Below are positions 1 through 9,689 of a DNA stretch of 64,000 bases, in pieces; positions within the stretch are counted from its first letter, which is position 1; each line of letters starts with the position of its first letter. The position numbers and the translations under genes were made by a program. This stretch comes from an uncultured Anaeroplasma sp. (GTDB taxonomy: Bacteria > Bacillota_I > Bacilli_A > Acholeplasmatales > Anaeroplasmataceae): NCBI GenBank assembly GCA_945919465.1, contig CAMEJG010000003.1, forward strand, positions 31,399 to 95,398, written 5' to 3'. The notes beneath the pieces were generated by a model, which searched no databases, was not told the DNA's origin, and saw only the letters and a list, made by a program, of their open reading frames with translations.

Positions 1-333
1 TAAAGCATCACTCAATATAACATTGTTTAATTCAATATCATCACATCTTCTAAATTGCTTAGGAGCTATTATATTAGAATTATTTATTACTAAATGATTA
101 GTATACCAAATACCACTTCTTGCAGTATTTTCCCATAATGAATTATTGACAATTACATTCTTCGAGTACCATAATGGATACTTCCATCTGAATGTTGTAT
201 TATTAACAACTAAATTACTACATTCCTTTAATGGAGACTCTCCATCCTCAAATACACATTCTGAAATAATTGTATCATTTATATGGTATAAGGCTCTTTC
301 ACCTGTTAATGTTTTATTTTTAACCTCTTCCAT
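1..333 (-). CDS. DUF3737 family right-handed beta-helix protein (N-terminal part, cut by window edge)
   Basis: The minus strand is open from an ATG at 333 through to base 1, giving 111 codons with no stop, so the gene continues outside the window. The residues resemble the DUF3737 family: TGERALYH near the start, then FEDGESPLKE, KYPLWYSKN, SGIWYTN and APKQFRRCDD, with the hydrophobic-N repeats (VNNT, VNNS, INNS) expected of stacked beta-helix rungs. The family is annotated as pectate-lyase-like in fold, and its function is unknown to me. Two ATGs are possible, at 339 and 333. The second lies about 9 nt after an AAAGGA site and was chosen. It lies downstream of a NUDIX gene but is separated from it by a terminator-like hairpin. 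Confidence 0.75.
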   Translation of the reverse strand, partial: MEEVKNKTLTGERALYHINDTIISECVFEDGESPLKECSNLVVNNTTFRWKYPLWYSKNVIVNNSLWENTARSGIWYTNHLVINNSNIIAPKQFRRCDDIELNNVILSDAL

Positions 334-452
334 AAACATTATTCCTTTCAAATTCATTTATAGATTATACCACATTATTTTACAATTTTTAATTAAGAAA
401 AAAATTAATCTTTATTTATTGTAAATAATTTTTTCTTATAATAAATTTCATT

Positions 453-523
453 AAAAAAAAGATGATTAGAAAATTAATTATTTAAAGATTCTAGGGGTCT
501 TTAAACTCGAGCTTTCTAATCAT
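453..523 (-). terminator. Nested hairpin plus U-tract (terminator or attenuator)
   Basis: Perfect 11-bp inverted repeat 462-472/513-523 enclosing a second perfect 8-bp stem 481-488/498-505 with a 9-nt loop. Read on the minus strand it ends in eight U residues (460-453). It lies between the NUDIX stop and the DUF3737 gene, so it terminates the first or attenuates the second. The double-stem form is more elaborate than a plain terminator. Confidence 0.75.
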
Positions 524-604
524 TTATTTGTATAATAATCATATATAAATTTCTACATTAATATTTATTGCTTAAGATATATTAGTTATTAATAGTATTT
601 ATTT

Positions 605-1084
605 TTATACATTACGAGTCACAAAATGTTTAACTTCATTAGATGGATTGGATAGTTCTGTTTTAAAAAATTCAGGATAATATTTTTTATTATGATTTGC
701 GCTAATCCATACCAAATTTTCTTTATTACCATCCTCTGTAAAACTATTACATACTGGCTCAAAATTAACTGGTACTTTCATATAAAAGAAGAAAGAAATC
801 TCATGAACAATATTCCCTTGTTTATTAAGTGAGTCACCTGGAAAAAAATTTTCATGAATGAAACCTAATCTGTCTATTTCCATTTTTACACCAGTTTCTT
901 CAAAAACTTCTCTCCTTACTGCCTCTTCCGCTGTTTCACCAAATTTTATTCTTCCACCAACAGAATATAAATGATCAAAGTGGTCATTTTCTACCATAAG
1001 AAATCTATTTTCTTTCATTATAATTGCACCTACACGGATATTAAGAATTCCATCATCTATTTTTACACATAAGTCATGTTTCAT
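605..1084 (-). CDS. NUDIX hydrolase
   Basis: 159 residues, the usual size for a single-domain NUDIX pyrophosphohydrolase, which cleaves nucleoside diphosphates linked to another group using Mg2+ or Mn2+. The Nudix box is complete at residues 44-66: G44, E50, then R58-E59, E62-E63 and G65 fit the GX5EX7REUXEEXGU pattern exactly. A GGAGG site lies about 10 nt before the ATG. No signal peptide is visible, so it should be cytoplasmic. The substrate cannot be told from sequence. It appears monocistronic, with tRNA genes upstream on the same strand and a hairpin terminator downstream. Confidence 0.9.
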   Translation of the reverse strand: MKHDLCVKIDDGILNIRVGAIIMKENRFLMVENDHFDHLYSVGGRIKFGETAEEAVRREVFEETGVKMEIDRLGFIHENFFPGDSLNKQGNIVHEISFFFYMKVPVNFEPVCNSFTEDGNKENLVWISANHNKKYYPEFFKTELSNPSNEVKHFVTRNV

Positions 1085-1199
1085 TTATAATATACCTCCA
1101 CAAAATTCTAATTTAAGGATTTTGAATCCTATCATAATATGTTAATAAACATCAATCTATATTTAAAACATAAATTTAAAAATATATTATTATTCCTAA

Positions 1200-1230
1200 T
1201 AAAAAAAATCTCTGATTCTAAATCAGAGAT
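1200..1230 (-). terminator. Rho-independent terminator after tRNA-Arg/tRNA-Asp
   Basis: Stem 1208-1217/1221-1230 (10 bp, 3-nt loop) followed on the minus strand by a run of about eight U. It sits just past the CCA end of tRNA-Arg. Confidence 0.85.
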
Positions 1231-1242
1231 AAAATTTCAATC

Positions 1243-1319
1243 TGGCGCGCCCAAGAGGACTCGAACCCCTAACCTTTTGATCCGTAGTCAAACGATCTAT
1301 CCAATTGATCTATGAGCGC
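1243..1319 (-). tRNA. tRNA-Arg (anticodon ACG)
   Basis: The minus strand folds into a full cloverleaf. The acceptor GCGCTCA (1319-1313) pairs with TGGGCGC, followed by discriminator G and an encoded CCA (1245-1243). The anticodon stem TTTGA/TCAAA carries loop CTACGGA, giving anticodon ACG. The T-arm contains GGTTCGAGTCC. It lies 3 nt from tRNA-Asp and is probably co-transcribed with it. Confidence 0.95.
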
Positions 1320-1322
1320 AAA

Positions 1323-1398
1323 TGGCGGTTCGGACGGGACTTGAACCCGCGATCTCCAGTGTGACAGACTAGCATGTTAACCACTACACCACCGAACC
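1323..1398 (-). tRNA. tRNA-Asp (anticodon GTC)
   Basis: Acceptor GGTTCGG (1398-1392) pairs with CCGAACC, followed by discriminator G and encoded CCA. The anticodon stem CTAGT/ACTGG carries loop CTGTCAC, giving GTC. The D-arm contains the usual AGTGGTTA. It is the first gene of the two-tRNA unit. Confidence 0.95.
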
Positions 1399-1462
1399 AC
1401 GTGCTCGTTTATTATAGCATAGTAAAAATGACTAATCAAGTATTATTTTATATTTTTTTTAT

Positions 1463-2158
1463 TTAAAGAATTAACTTCAATTCTTCATCAGTTAAAAATC
1501 TATATTCTCCTTCTTGTAGATTTTCATCTAAAGTTAATGGTCCAAAGCTTATTCTTTTAAGATATGTAACCTTACAATCTAAAGCCTCCAGCATTCTTTT
1601 AACCTGATGGTATTTTCCTTCTTTTATTGTTAATATTCCTTCATTATTATTAATTCTATTATAGCTTGCAGGCATACATAAATACCCATCATCAAGAATT
1701 ATCCCTTCTTGAAACTTAGATATTTTATCTAAAGTTAATTCACCTTCAAATTTTAAATAATAAGTCTTATCAACATGCTTTTTAGGTGATAACATTCTAT
1801 GGGCTAAATCTCCATCATTAGTTATTAATAATAAGCCTACAGTATCTTTATCTAACCTTCCTACAGGAAATAGATTTCTTTTTTCATAACCTTCAATTAA
1901 ATCTAAAACAATAGGATCATGATTATCATAGGTTGCTGATATATATCCATCAGGTTTATTTAGCATAATATAAATATTTTTTTCATATTTAATAGTAGAA
2001 TCTGCTATAGTTATTTCATCATTAATTTCATCAACCTTAAAATCATCATCAGTAATGATTTCTCCATTTACCATAACAAATCCTTTTCTTATTAATTCCT
2101 TTACCTCTTTTCTAGAACCATATCCAGAATGAGCTAATATTTTATCTAATCTAATCAT
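1463..2158 (-). CDS. RsuA/RluB-family rRNA pseudouridine synthase
   Basis: 231 residues. It isomerises a specific uridine of ribosomal RNA to pseudouridine. An N-terminal S4 RNA-binding domain (MIRLDKILAHSGYGSRKEV onward, about residues 1-60) precedes the catalytic domain. GRLDKDTVGLLL holds the catalytic aspartate near residue 103, and HVDKTYYLKFEG and EGKYHQVKRML are further family motifs. Length and layout fit RsuA (16S U516 in E. coli), but close paralogues act on 23S, so the target is uncertain. An in-frame TTG at 2170 lies inside the ribosome site TTGAGGTGG, so the ATG at 2158 was chosen as start. It follows galE on the same strand, with a hairpin between them. Confidence 0.9.
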   Translation of the reverse strand: MIRLDKILAHSGYGSRKEVKELIRKGFVMVNGEIITDDDFKVDEINDEITIADSTIKYEKNIYIMLNKPDGYISATYDNHDPIVLDLIEGYEKRNLFPVGRLDKDTVGLLLITNDGDLAHRMLSPKKHVDKTYYLKFEGELTLDKISKFQEGIILDDGYLCMPASYNRINNNEGILTIKEGKYHQVKRMLEALDCKVTYLKRISFGPLTLDENLQEGEYRFLTDEELKLIL

Positions 2159-2170
2159 AATCCACCTCAA

Positions 2171-2199
2171 GAAAAATATGTGCTAAAAAGCACATATTT
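2171..2199 (-). terminator. Hairpin terminator after galE
   Basis: 11-bp perfect stem 2174-2184/2189-2199 with a 4-nt loop. On the minus strand it runs into a short U-rich stretch just before the ribosome site of the pseudouridine synthase. The U-tract is short, so read-through is likely. Confidence 0.6.
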
Positions 2200-2204
2200 A
2201 ATAA

Positions 2205-3224
2205 TTATTTCTTATAGCCATTAGGGTTATTCTTTTGCCAATTCCAAGTATCTCTACACATATCCTCAAGACTTCTTTCAGTCTTCCATCCTAAAATCTC
2301 TAAGGCCTTATCTGAATTAGCATAGAATTCTGGTAAATCACCATCACGTCTTGGACCATATTCATACTTGATTTTAATATTATTTACCTTTTCAAAGGCA
2401 TTAACTATTTCATTGACACTATAAGGAACACCAGTACCTAAATTAAATACCTCTACACCTTTATGCTCTAAAACATAATCTATAGCCTTAACATGACCTA
2501 TTGCTAAATCAACAACATGAATATAATCTCTTCTACAAGTACCATCTAAAGTAGGATAATCATTTCCAAAAATAGTTAAATGATCTCTTCTTCCTACTGC
2601 TACTTGTGAAATATATGGCATTAAATTATTAGGAATACCCTGAGGGTCTTCTCCAATTAATCCACTCTTATGAGCTCCAATAGGATTAAAATAACGCAAT
2701 AATACTACTGATAAATCCTTATTAGCTTTAGCTGAATCTTCAAGAATTTGTTCCATCATTACCTTTGTCCAGCCATAAGGATTAGTACAAGTGCCACGCT
2801 TCATTGTTTCTAAATATGGAATAGGATTTTCAGCTCCATATACTGTAGCTGAAGAAGAGAAAATAATTGAATTAGTACCATATTCTCTCATACATTCTAA
2901 TAAAGATAAAGTTGTATCAATATTATTTCTATAATATTCAATTGGTTTTGATACAGATTCTCCTACTGCCTTTAAACCTGCAAAATGAATAACTGCATCA
3001 ATATTATTTTCTTCAAATATTTTAGATAATAATACCTTATCTTTAACATCAGCTTCATATGCGATAACTTTTTTTCCTGTAATTTTTTCAATTCTATTTA
3101 TAGCCTCAGGACTACTATTAGAGTAATTATCTACAATTACAACATTATAACCAGAGTCAAGTAATTCTACTGCAGTATGTGAGCCTATATATCCAGCTCC
3201 ACCAGCTAAAAGTATAGTTTTCAT
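2205..3224 (-). CDS. galE: UDP-glucose 4-epimerase
   Basis: 339 residues, typical GalE length. It interconverts UDP-glucose and UDP-galactose with bound NAD+, supplying cell-envelope sugars or the Leloir pathway. The Rossmann motif GGAGYIGSH is at residues 8-16, the catalytic serine region SSSATVYG is near 123-130, and the YxxxK pair is Y150/K154 (NPYGWTK). RRDGDLPEFYANSDKA and LGTGVPYSV match the C-terminal substrate-binding part. The ATG follows a GGGGA site. No other galactose gene is adjacent. Although a galM-like gene lies at 36.6 kb, this copy stands alone with its own terminator and may serve polysaccharide synthesis. Confidence 0.95.
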   Translation of the reverse strand: MKTILLAGGAGYIGSHTAVELLDSGYNVVIVDNYSNSSPEAINRIEKITGKKVIAYEADVKDKVLLSKIFEENNIDAVIHFAGLKAVGESVSKPIEYYRNNIDTTLSLLECMREYGTNSIIFSSSATVYGAENPIPYLETMKRGTCTNPYGWTKVMMEQILEDSAKANKDLSVVLLRYFNPIGAHKSGLIGEDPQGIPNNLMPYISQVAVGRRDHLTIFGNDYPTLDGTCRRDYIHVVDLAIGHVKAIDYVLEHKGVEVFNLGTGVPYSVNEIVNAFEKVNNIKIKYEYGPRRDGDLPEFYANSDKALEILGWKTERSLEDMCRDTWNWQKNNPNGYKK

Positions 3225-3296
3225 ATTATTCCCCTTTTTTTAATAGTTTATTTCTACCTAAATTTTACTATTTTTTTTTAATAAATACAAGTTGTT

Positions 3297-3328
3297 TTTA
3301 TAAAAATAAAGGCCCTGTAGGCCTTTAT
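3297..3328 (-). terminator. Terminator after the ABC fusion gene
   Basis: Stem 3306-3314/3320-3328 (9 bp, 5-nt loop) followed on the minus strand by a U-rich tract. It lies 3 nt past the stop codon of the ABC fusion gene. Confidence 0.8.
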
Positions 3329-3331
3329 ATG

Positions 3332-6300
3332 CTATTCAGTTCTTAACGCAACAACTGGATCACGCTTAGCAGCAGCACGTGCAGGTACTAATCCTGATAT
3401 TAGAGTTAATATTACACTTAATGATACCATAATTAATGCTTGATACCATGGAAGTGTCGCAATTGTATATACACCACTTAAGCTACCAACTACCATATTA
3501 ATTAATATTGATAATAAATAAGTTATACCAATACCTAATAATCCTGCTGCAGTACCAATAATAAATGTTTCTGCATTAAATAGATGAGATACATCCTTCT
3601 TTCTACCACCTAATGCTCTAATTACACCAATTTCTTTTGTTCTTTCAACAACTGAAACATAAGTAATTATTCCAATCATTACTGTAGAAACTACTAGTGA
3701 TAATGCTGTAAAGGAAATTAATGCTATAGTAATAATTTGAATTAAATTATTTACTAAGCCAATAATTAAACCTATAACATCACTATATTCCATCTTTAAG
3801 CTATCATCATATTCTAATATAGATAAATCAGATAATTCATCTCCTATTATCTTATTATTTAATAATTCATTAATTGTAGCTGCAGAATCAGAATAATTAG
3901 GAATTAATGCCTCAAGACTACCATCATCATTAATATAATATTTTTCAGCAACATAAGAAGAAATATTTTCAATTGATGATAATGAATTATTATCAATGAA
4001 ATCAGAAACATCAGTAGCATTTAGCATTCCTCTTCCTACTTTTTCATCAAATTCATAATCAACATAGAAATAGGTTTCTCCATTGTCTAATATGTCTCTA
4101 TAATAGAAATCAAATTTAGAATAATCCTTAAAGGTAATTGTTTGAGTATCTGTATCAATAATAAAATCATTTAAACCAATTTCCCCTATACTTTGAGTAT
4201 CTAAATAAAAGCCCTTAGTATCAATTGTATAGGTTTTATTATTAAAATCAATAGTAGGATTTTTAGTTACATTTGCATATGAATATAATTTATCACTATC
4301 ATATAATTTAGGAATATCATCTTCTTCTACTAATGTAGATTCAATCTTATATATTTTACCATCCTCTAATACATAAGTATCATCAGGATTTTTATGATAA
4401 TATTCTTCTGTAGTTAATACATACTCATCTTTATAGAATTTATTCTCTAATTCATCAAAACGATATTTATCATATCCATTTTGAGTAGCTACAAGATTTC
4501 CATTATTATCTAATTTAATCTTATAATAGCTTTGGTTAGTAACCTTCATTACATATTCATAATCCCCATCACTATTTTTATATCTATAAAGATTATTTCC
4601 AGAATTAGGAACTAATTCCTTATTATTAAAATTAATATTAGTATTAGGGAATTCTTTTCCTAAAATAGTAAATTTTGCAAGACTATAGGCATTAATAGAG
4701 ATATTATCACTTATTTGAATAGAATCCTCAATATAAAATGCATCTCCTAAGGAATCACTCATTTTTAAATAAAATCCATATTCATCATTATCATCCTTTT
4801 CAAGTCGATATTGATTACCTAAATAATCCTCTGCGTAGCCATCTGAATTCACTTTGACTTCAAAGAATTTTTTAGTTGCTGGATCTCTATAATAATACAG
4901 TGTAGTTTCTGTACCATCATCATTTTTTATCTTTCCAGTATAGAAGCCATTTTTATCAACCTTATATAAACCTGATGTTTGAGAGTCATTCCAAATATCT
5001 AAATAATTAGTAAGCTTATCCTTTTGTTCAAAATTATTGCAATAAAAATAAATTGTAATTGGATATTCTGCTCCACCTAGGGCTTGAGTAGAATAAGATA
5101 CAAATTCTTTTTTATTTGAAGCTCCAGTATCACTAGACATAAATTGAGCTATCATATCCATAATAGCACTAGATGCATTAGAATTTAAATATGCTTTTTC
5201 ACAACTTGTTTTAGAATTACCATCAAATTTGAATTTATATCCTAATTCAACATTATATAATCCATCATTAGCAATTGCAGATGATACTATTTCTGATTGA
5301 TTAATACCCTTCTTTTTATTACCAAAGGTATAATCTCTCATATGATTAGATAATTCATTTGTATAGTATAAGCCTCCTGAGGTTAAACATCCATAAGATA
5401 GGCTTGATTTAAGCTTTAATACACATTTAACATTTAAATCAACTTTACCATCAACCTCACCAAAGGCATTTCTTTTATAATTATTCCATTTTTCATCAGT
5501 TTCATTTGCTAAAGAACCGTCTGAATATGCAGAAGCATAATATTTATCACCTAAATCATCATCTTGAGATTCACCTTTTGTATATACTGTATCATTAGGA
5601 TACCATGTAAATTCCTTAGCGCCTAACTCTTCATAGCTTATTGTTTCTGGTAGTTGTAAAATTGGGGAAGAATTATAATTTGAATCATTACCAATTTTAT
5701 AACAATAGTTTAAGAATACCTCTTGAGAAAAATAACCATATTCTGCAAGCTCTAGATCATTTAGTGTATTTGAATTTTTACTAGCTACAGCTATTAAGCT
5801 TTCTTTACTATTAATAACATCTTCAAAGGTATAACCATCCTCTAAATATAAAACATCATATTGATCAAGAATATATTTAGCATTTGAAGGAATTTCAGTC
5901 ATTACAGTAACAGAATTAATCATATTAGCATAATCTTTGAAATCCTTAACATTATTTAAAACTGACGCATAAGTAGCTTGAATAGCTGAAACACTCATTT
6001 TATGAGAAATACCATCTGAGGTTCTAAAATCAGTATAAAGATTTGGAGCTATTTTATAGCCATATAAATATTGAATTAGCTCACATGCATCATCTGGCAT
6101 ATCAGCCAAAAATTCCATATATTCTTTGCCTACTTTATTAGTTGCAGTAACTCCATTCATATTATATAGAGTTCTAACTAGTGATGAAATAAAAATACTA
6201 GATGTATCATTAGTTGGATTTACATCCTCTTTATTATTTGTTAATCCTCCACCCATAATGGAAGAATAATCAAGACTTGATGAGGTAATATATACGGGAT

Positions 6301-7258
6301 TTCCTGATAGCATATCATTTTCCATTTCAGATATATAGCCTTGTACTCCATTTGATACTGAAAGTACTGTAGATACTCCTACTATACCGATACAGCCAGC
6401 TAGTGCTACCATTAAAGTTCTTTTAAATTTTGCTTGAAGGTTTCTTGCAGAAAGCTTAAATGAAGTGAAGAAGCTCATTTTAGATTTTTCTTTTTTTATT
6501 CTTTTTACTGCTTCATCAGCATTACTGGCTTTTTCTTCTTTTTCTTTTAAATATTCAAGTTCTTTTTCCTCATCCTCTTCTGATAAAGGATTAGAATCCT
6601 CAATAACATTACCATCAAGACATTTAACAATTCTTGTAGAATATTTATATGCTAAATCAGGATTATGAGTAACCATAATTACTAATCTTTCTTCAGCTAT
6701 TTCTTTTATTAAATCCATTATTTGGATACTAGTTTCAGTATCAAGTGCACCGGTAGGTTCATCTGCAAGAAGTATTTCAGGATCATTTACTAAGGCACGT
6801 GCTATTGCAACTCTTTGACACTGACCACCTGATAATTGATTAGGCTTTTTATAATATTGTTTAGCTAATCCTACTCTATCAAGTGCATGCTTAGCTCTTG
6901 CTTGACGTTCAGCTTTAGATACTCCTGAAATAGTTAAGGCAAGTTCAACATTGCCTAAAACTGTTTGGTGAGGTATTAAATTATAGCTTTGAAAAATAAA
7001 ACCAATTCTATGATTACGATAAACATCCCAATCATGATCATTAAAGTTTTTTGTGCTTTTTCCATTAATTACTAAGTCACCATCAGTATAATGGTCTAAG
7101 CCTCCAATGATATTTAATAATGTAGTTTTACCACAGCCAGAAGGTCCTAATATAGAGACAAATTCATTCTTTCTAAAGCATAAATTGATTCCCTTTAAAG
7201 CCTCTACTGTCATATCAGCAACATAATAATTCTTTTTTATGTTTTTTAATTTTAACAT
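3332..7258 (-). CDS. ABC ATPase/FtsX-type permease fusion with a very large extracytoplasmic region
   Basis: About 1308 residues. The N-terminal 230 residues are a LolD/MacB-type ATPase: Walker A GPSGCGKTT (about residues 38-46), Q-loop FQSYNLIPHQT, signature LSGGQ, Walker B ILLADEPTGALD and switch VTHN. A charged linker leads to one membrane segment (about 280-305). A region of roughly 850 residues rich in D, N, Y and K follows, then three C-terminal membrane segments with FtsX/MacB features (VVERTKEIGVIRALGGRKKDV, VPARAAAKRDPVVALR). The 1+3 topology fits a mechanotransmitting transporter rather than a channel importer. Its substrate is unknown, with export of peptides or lipids or envelope signalling as options. 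The GTG at 7267 is part of the ribosome site GAGGTG, so the ATG at 7258 is preferred. Confidence 0.9.
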   Translation of the reverse strand: MLKLKNIKKNYYVADMTVEALKGINLCFRKNEFVSILGPSGCGKTTLLNIIGGLDHYTDGDLVINGKSTKNFNDHDWDVYRNHRIGFIFQSYNLIPHQTVLGNVELALTISGVSKAERQARAKHALDRVGLAKQYYKKPNQLSGGQCQRVAIARALVNDPEILLADEPTGALDTETSIQIMDLIKEIAEERLVIMVTHNPDLAYKYSTRIVKCLDGNVIEDSNPLSEEDEEKELEYLKEKEEKASNADEAVKRIKKEKSKMSFFTSFKLSARNLQAKFKRTLMVALAGCIGIVGVSTVLSVSNGVQGYISEMENDMLSGNPVYITSSSLDYSSIMGGGLTNNKEDVNPTNDTSSIFISSLVRTLYNMNGVTATNKVGKEYMEFLADMPDDACELIQYLYGYKIAPNLYTDFRTSDGISHKMSVSAIQATYASVLNNVKDFKDYANMINSVTVMTEIPSNAKYILDQYDVLYLEDGYTFEDVINSKESLIAVASKNSNTLNDLELAEYGYFSQEVFLNYCYKIGNDSNYNSSPILQLPETISYEELGAKEFTWYPNDTVYTKGESQDDDLGDKYYASAYSDGSLANETDEKWNNYKRNAFGEVDGKVDLNVKCVLKLKSSLSYGCLTSGGLYYTNELSNHMRDYTFGNKKKGINQSEIVSSAIANDGLYNVELGYKFKFDGNSKTSCEKAYLNSNASSAIMDMIAQFMSSDTGASNKKEFVSYSTQALGGAEYPITIYFYCNNFEQKDKLTNYLDIWNDSQTSGLYKVDKNGFYTGKIKNDDGTETTLYYYRDPATKKFFEVKVNSDGYAEDYLGNQYRLEKDDNDEYGFYLKMSDSLGDAFYIEDSIQISDNISINAYSLAKFTILGKEFPNTNINFNNKELVPNSGNNLYRYKNSDGDYEYVMKVTNQSYYKIKLDNNGNLVATQNGYDKYRFDELENKFYKDEYVLTTEEYYHKNPDDTYVLEDGKIYKIESTLVEEDDIPKLYDSDKLYSYANVTKNPTIDFNNKTYTIDTKGFYLDTQSIGEIGLNDFIIDTDTQTITFKDYSKFDFYYRDILDNGETYFYVDYEFDEKVGRGMLNATDVSDFIDNNSLSSIENISSYVAEKYYINDDGSLEALIPNYSDSAATINELLNNKIIGDELSDLSILEYDDSLKMEYSDVIGLIIGLVNNLIQIITIALISFTALSLVVSTVMIGIITYVSVVERTKEIGVIRALGGRKKDVSHLFNAETFIIGTAAGLLGIGITYLLSILINMVVGSLSGVYTIATLPWYQALIMVSLSVILTLISGLVPARAAAKRDPVVALRTE

Positions 7259-7413
7259 GTACGTCACCTCACGTCCTCATTAATTATACAATTTTATTAT
7301 AAATATTCAAATGATATTTTATGTGAAATTATGTAATTTGTATTAATATAATTTTTGTATTTTATATTTTAAAACTATTATATTCATAAATTAAAATAAT
7401 TTATAATTTAAAA

Positions 7414-7439
7414 TAAAAAAAGAGCGAAATAAATCGCTC
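7414..7439 (-). terminator. Terminator of the pyrimidine operon
   Basis: GAGCGA/TCGCTC stem (7422-7427/7434-7439) followed on the minus strand by seven U. It lies 6 nt past the pyrE stop and marks the end of the eight-gene operon. Confidence 0.85.
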
Positions 7440-7445
7440 GAAATA

Positions 7446-8090
7446 TTATTCCATCCAAGATGGATCATTAGGATTCTTTTGAAATTTTAAAACCTTTTTT
7501 ATATCTCTTTCACTAATATAATTTTCCTCTGCTGCAACCTGAACTAAGGTTTCAAAATTAGATAAAGAATGATTAATAACATTAGCATCAGCTAGTTTCT
7601 TAATTCCCTTTTCTAAACCATAAGTAAATATTGAAGCAATACCTAAAACATTGCATCCGGCTTCTCTTAAAACCTCTACAACCTCAATTGAAGAGCCTGC
7701 AGTAGAAATCAAATCCTCAATAACTACAACATCCTGTCCTTCTGGTACTACACCCTCAATTTGATTTCCTCTACCGTGATCCTTTGCGCCACCACGAACA
7801 TAGCCCATTGGCATATCTAGAATTTCAGATACATAAGCAGCATGGGCAATTCCTGCTGTTGATGTACCCATAACTACCTTACAGGTAGGATAATAGGTTT
7901 TAATAATCTCTGCAAGACCATTTTCAACAACTCTTCTTACTGAAGGATAAGATAAAGTTAATCTATTATCACAATAAATTGGTGATTTAATACCTGATGC
8001 CCAAGTAAATGGATCATTTGGCTTTAAAAATACTGCTTTAATTTTTAATAGGTTTTTTGCAACCTCTACTGCTAATTGATTCTTTTCCAT
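7446..8090 (-). CDS. pyrE: Orotate phosphoribosyltransferase
   Basis: 214 residues. It joins orotate to PRPP to give orotidine 5'-phosphate, the fifth step of UMP synthesis. The PRPP-binding loop is [14 protein letters not shown], with the two acidic residues replaced in part (ED before L). [17 protein letters not shown] is the N-terminal family signature and [14 protein letters not shown] the flexible catalytic loop. It is the last gene of the operon, its start 1 nt from the pyrF stop, and a terminator follows. Cytoplasmic, and expected to be controlled by the PyrR attenuator at 16.8 kb. Confidence 0.95.
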   Translation of the reverse strand: MEKNQLAVEVAKNLLKIKAVFLKPNDPFTWASGIKSPIYCDNRLTLSYPSVRRVVENGLAEIIKTYYPTCKVVMGTSTAGIAHAAYVSEILDMPMGYVRGGAKDHGRGNQIEGVVPEGQDVVVIEDLISTAGSSIEVVEVLREAGCNVLGIASIFTYGLEKGIKKLADANVINHSLSNFETLVQVAAEENYISERDIKKVLKFQKNPNDPSWME

Positions 8091-8091
8091 A

Positions 8092-8778
8092 TTAACAAAA
8101 CTCCTTTACACATCTTAAATATGCCTCAAGTGGATTACTTGATGCAGTAATACTTCTTCCTACAACAATATAGGTTGAACCTAATTCCTTAGCATAGCTA
8201 GGAGTAGCCACTCTCTTTTGATCATTTACTGAATCATCCTGAAAACGAATACCAGGTGTAACTGAAATTAAGCCTAATTCTTTGATAATTGGTGCTTCAA
8301 GTGCTGAACATACAACTCCATCTAATCCTGCAGTTTTTGCATTTAAGGCATAAGTTTTTACAACATCAGCTAAAGGAGCTTTAATTAAAAGCTCATTTTC
8401 TAATACATCTTGAGAAATTGAGGTTAATTGAGTTACCGCAATTAGCTTAGTATTTTTTCCACCCTCAACACTATCAAGTCCACGTCTTGCAGCCTTCATC
8501 ATTTCAATACCACCAGCAGCGTGTACATTTGTAATATCAACACCTAATGATGCAATATTTCTCATAGCCTTTTCTACTGTATTTGGAATATCATGAAGCT
8601 TCAAATCTAAGAATATTTTAAATCCCTTTTCCTTAAGCTCTCTAACAAGACTAGGTCCTTCCTTATAGAAAATCTCCATACCAATCTTTAAATATGGACT
8701 ATAACCATCAAATGGCTTTAAAAATTCAATTAAATCCTCACGATTCTTAAAATCGCATGCAATAATAACATCTCTCAT
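8092..8778 (-). CDS. pyrF: Orotidine 5'-phosphate decarboxylase
   Basis: 228 residues, the normal size for the short bacterial PyrF. It decarboxylates OMP to UMP, the last step of the pathway. The catalytic Lys-Asp array is seen in [22 protein letters not shown] is the N-terminal aspartate/lysine motif, and TPGIRF and VVGRSIT form the phosphate-binding loop. It lies 2 nt after pyrD and 1 nt before pyrE. Confidence 0.95.
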   Translation of the reverse strand: MRDVIIACDFKNREDLIEFLKPFDGYSPYLKIGMEIFYKEGPSLVRELKEKGFKIFLDLKLHDIPNTVEKAMRNIASLGVDITNVHAAGGIEMMKAARRGLDSVEGGKNTKLIAVTQLTSISQDVLENELLIKAPLADVVKTYALNAKTAGLDGVVCSALEAPIIKELGLISVTPGIRFQDDSVNDQKRVATPSYAKELGSTYIVVGRSITASSNPLEAYLRCVKEFC

Positions 8779-8780
8779 TT

Positions 8781-9689
8781 TTACTTTGCCCTTCCTATAA
8801 TATCTTCTAAATTTTCAATACCTAATTCTTCCATTACTACTGGTAATTCTTCTATTATGTTTTTACAAGCTAATGGTTCAACTAAATTTAAAGCTCCAAC
8901 CATAACAAGGCTCGCACCAGCATACATCATTTCAATTACATCATAAGCATTTGAAATACCACCCATTCCAATAACAGGAATATTTACTGCATGAGATACT
9001 TCATATACCATTCTTAAGGCAACTGGAAAAATACCAGGTCCACTATAGCCACCCTTTTTAACAGAAATAATAGGCTGACCAGTTTTTAAATTAATTCTCA
9101 TTCCAACTAAAGTATTAATTAAGCTTATTGCATCAGCACCAGCTGCCTCAACTGCCTTTGCCATAGCTACAATATCAGTAACATTAGGTGAAAGCTTAAC
9201 AATAATTGGTTTAGTAGCTACTTTTTTAACCTCACGAACTAAATTAGCTGCTACCTCTTCATTAACACCAAATGCCATACCGCCTCCAGTAACATTAGGA
9301 CAGCTAATATTTAATTCTACTGCAACAACCTCATCTACATCATTAAATTTTCTTACTGTTTCAACATAATCAGTAATACTATGGCCACCTACATTCGCAA
9401 TAACCTTATCACTAAATACCTTTTTTAGCTTAGGTATTTCTTCATTAATAACATTATCAACCCCTGGGTTTTGAAGTCCAATTGAGTTAATTAATCCAGA
9501 AGGACATTCAGCTATACGTGGCAAAGGATTACCATATCTAGGCTTTAAGGTAGTACCCTTTAAGGAAATACTACCTAAAATATTAATATCATAAATTTCA
9601 CTGAATTCATATCCAAAGCCAAAGGTACCAGATGCAGGAATAACTGGATTTTTGAAGGTATGATTTAAAAAATTAATCTTAGTATTCAT
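8781..9689 (-). CDS. pyrD: Dihydroorotate dehydrogenase B, catalytic subunit
   Basis: 302 residues. A class 1B enzyme that oxidises dihydroorotate to orotate on FMN. It works with PyrK, which passes the electrons to NAD+. Recognisable parts are NPVIPASGTFGFG, LKGTTLKPRYGNPLPR, the active-site cysteine region NISCPNV, and the FMN phosphate site IGMGGISNAYDVIEMM. The start overlaps the pyrK stop by 1 nt (TAATG), and this close pairing with pyrK supports the 1B assignment over the quinone-linked class 2. Confidence 0.95.
   Translation of the reverse strand: MNTKINFLNHTFKNPVIPASGTFGFGYEFSEIYDINILGSISLKGTTLKPRYGNPLPRIAECPSGLINSIGLQNPGVDNVINEEIPKLKKVFSDKVIANVGGHSITDYVETVRKFNDVDEVVAVELNISCPNVTGGGMAFGVNEEVAANLVREVKKVATKPIIVKLSPNVTDIVAMAKAVEAAGADAISLINTLVGMRINLKTGQPIISVKKGGYSGPGIFPVALRMVYEVSHAVNIPVIGMGGISNAYDVIEMMYAGASLVMVGALNLVEPLACKNIIEELPVVMEELGIENLEDIIGRAK

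Noticed and set aside
146..424. 92-codon plus-strand frame
   Set aside because: Antisense shadow of the DUF3737 gene, no ribosome site and no recognisable protein.
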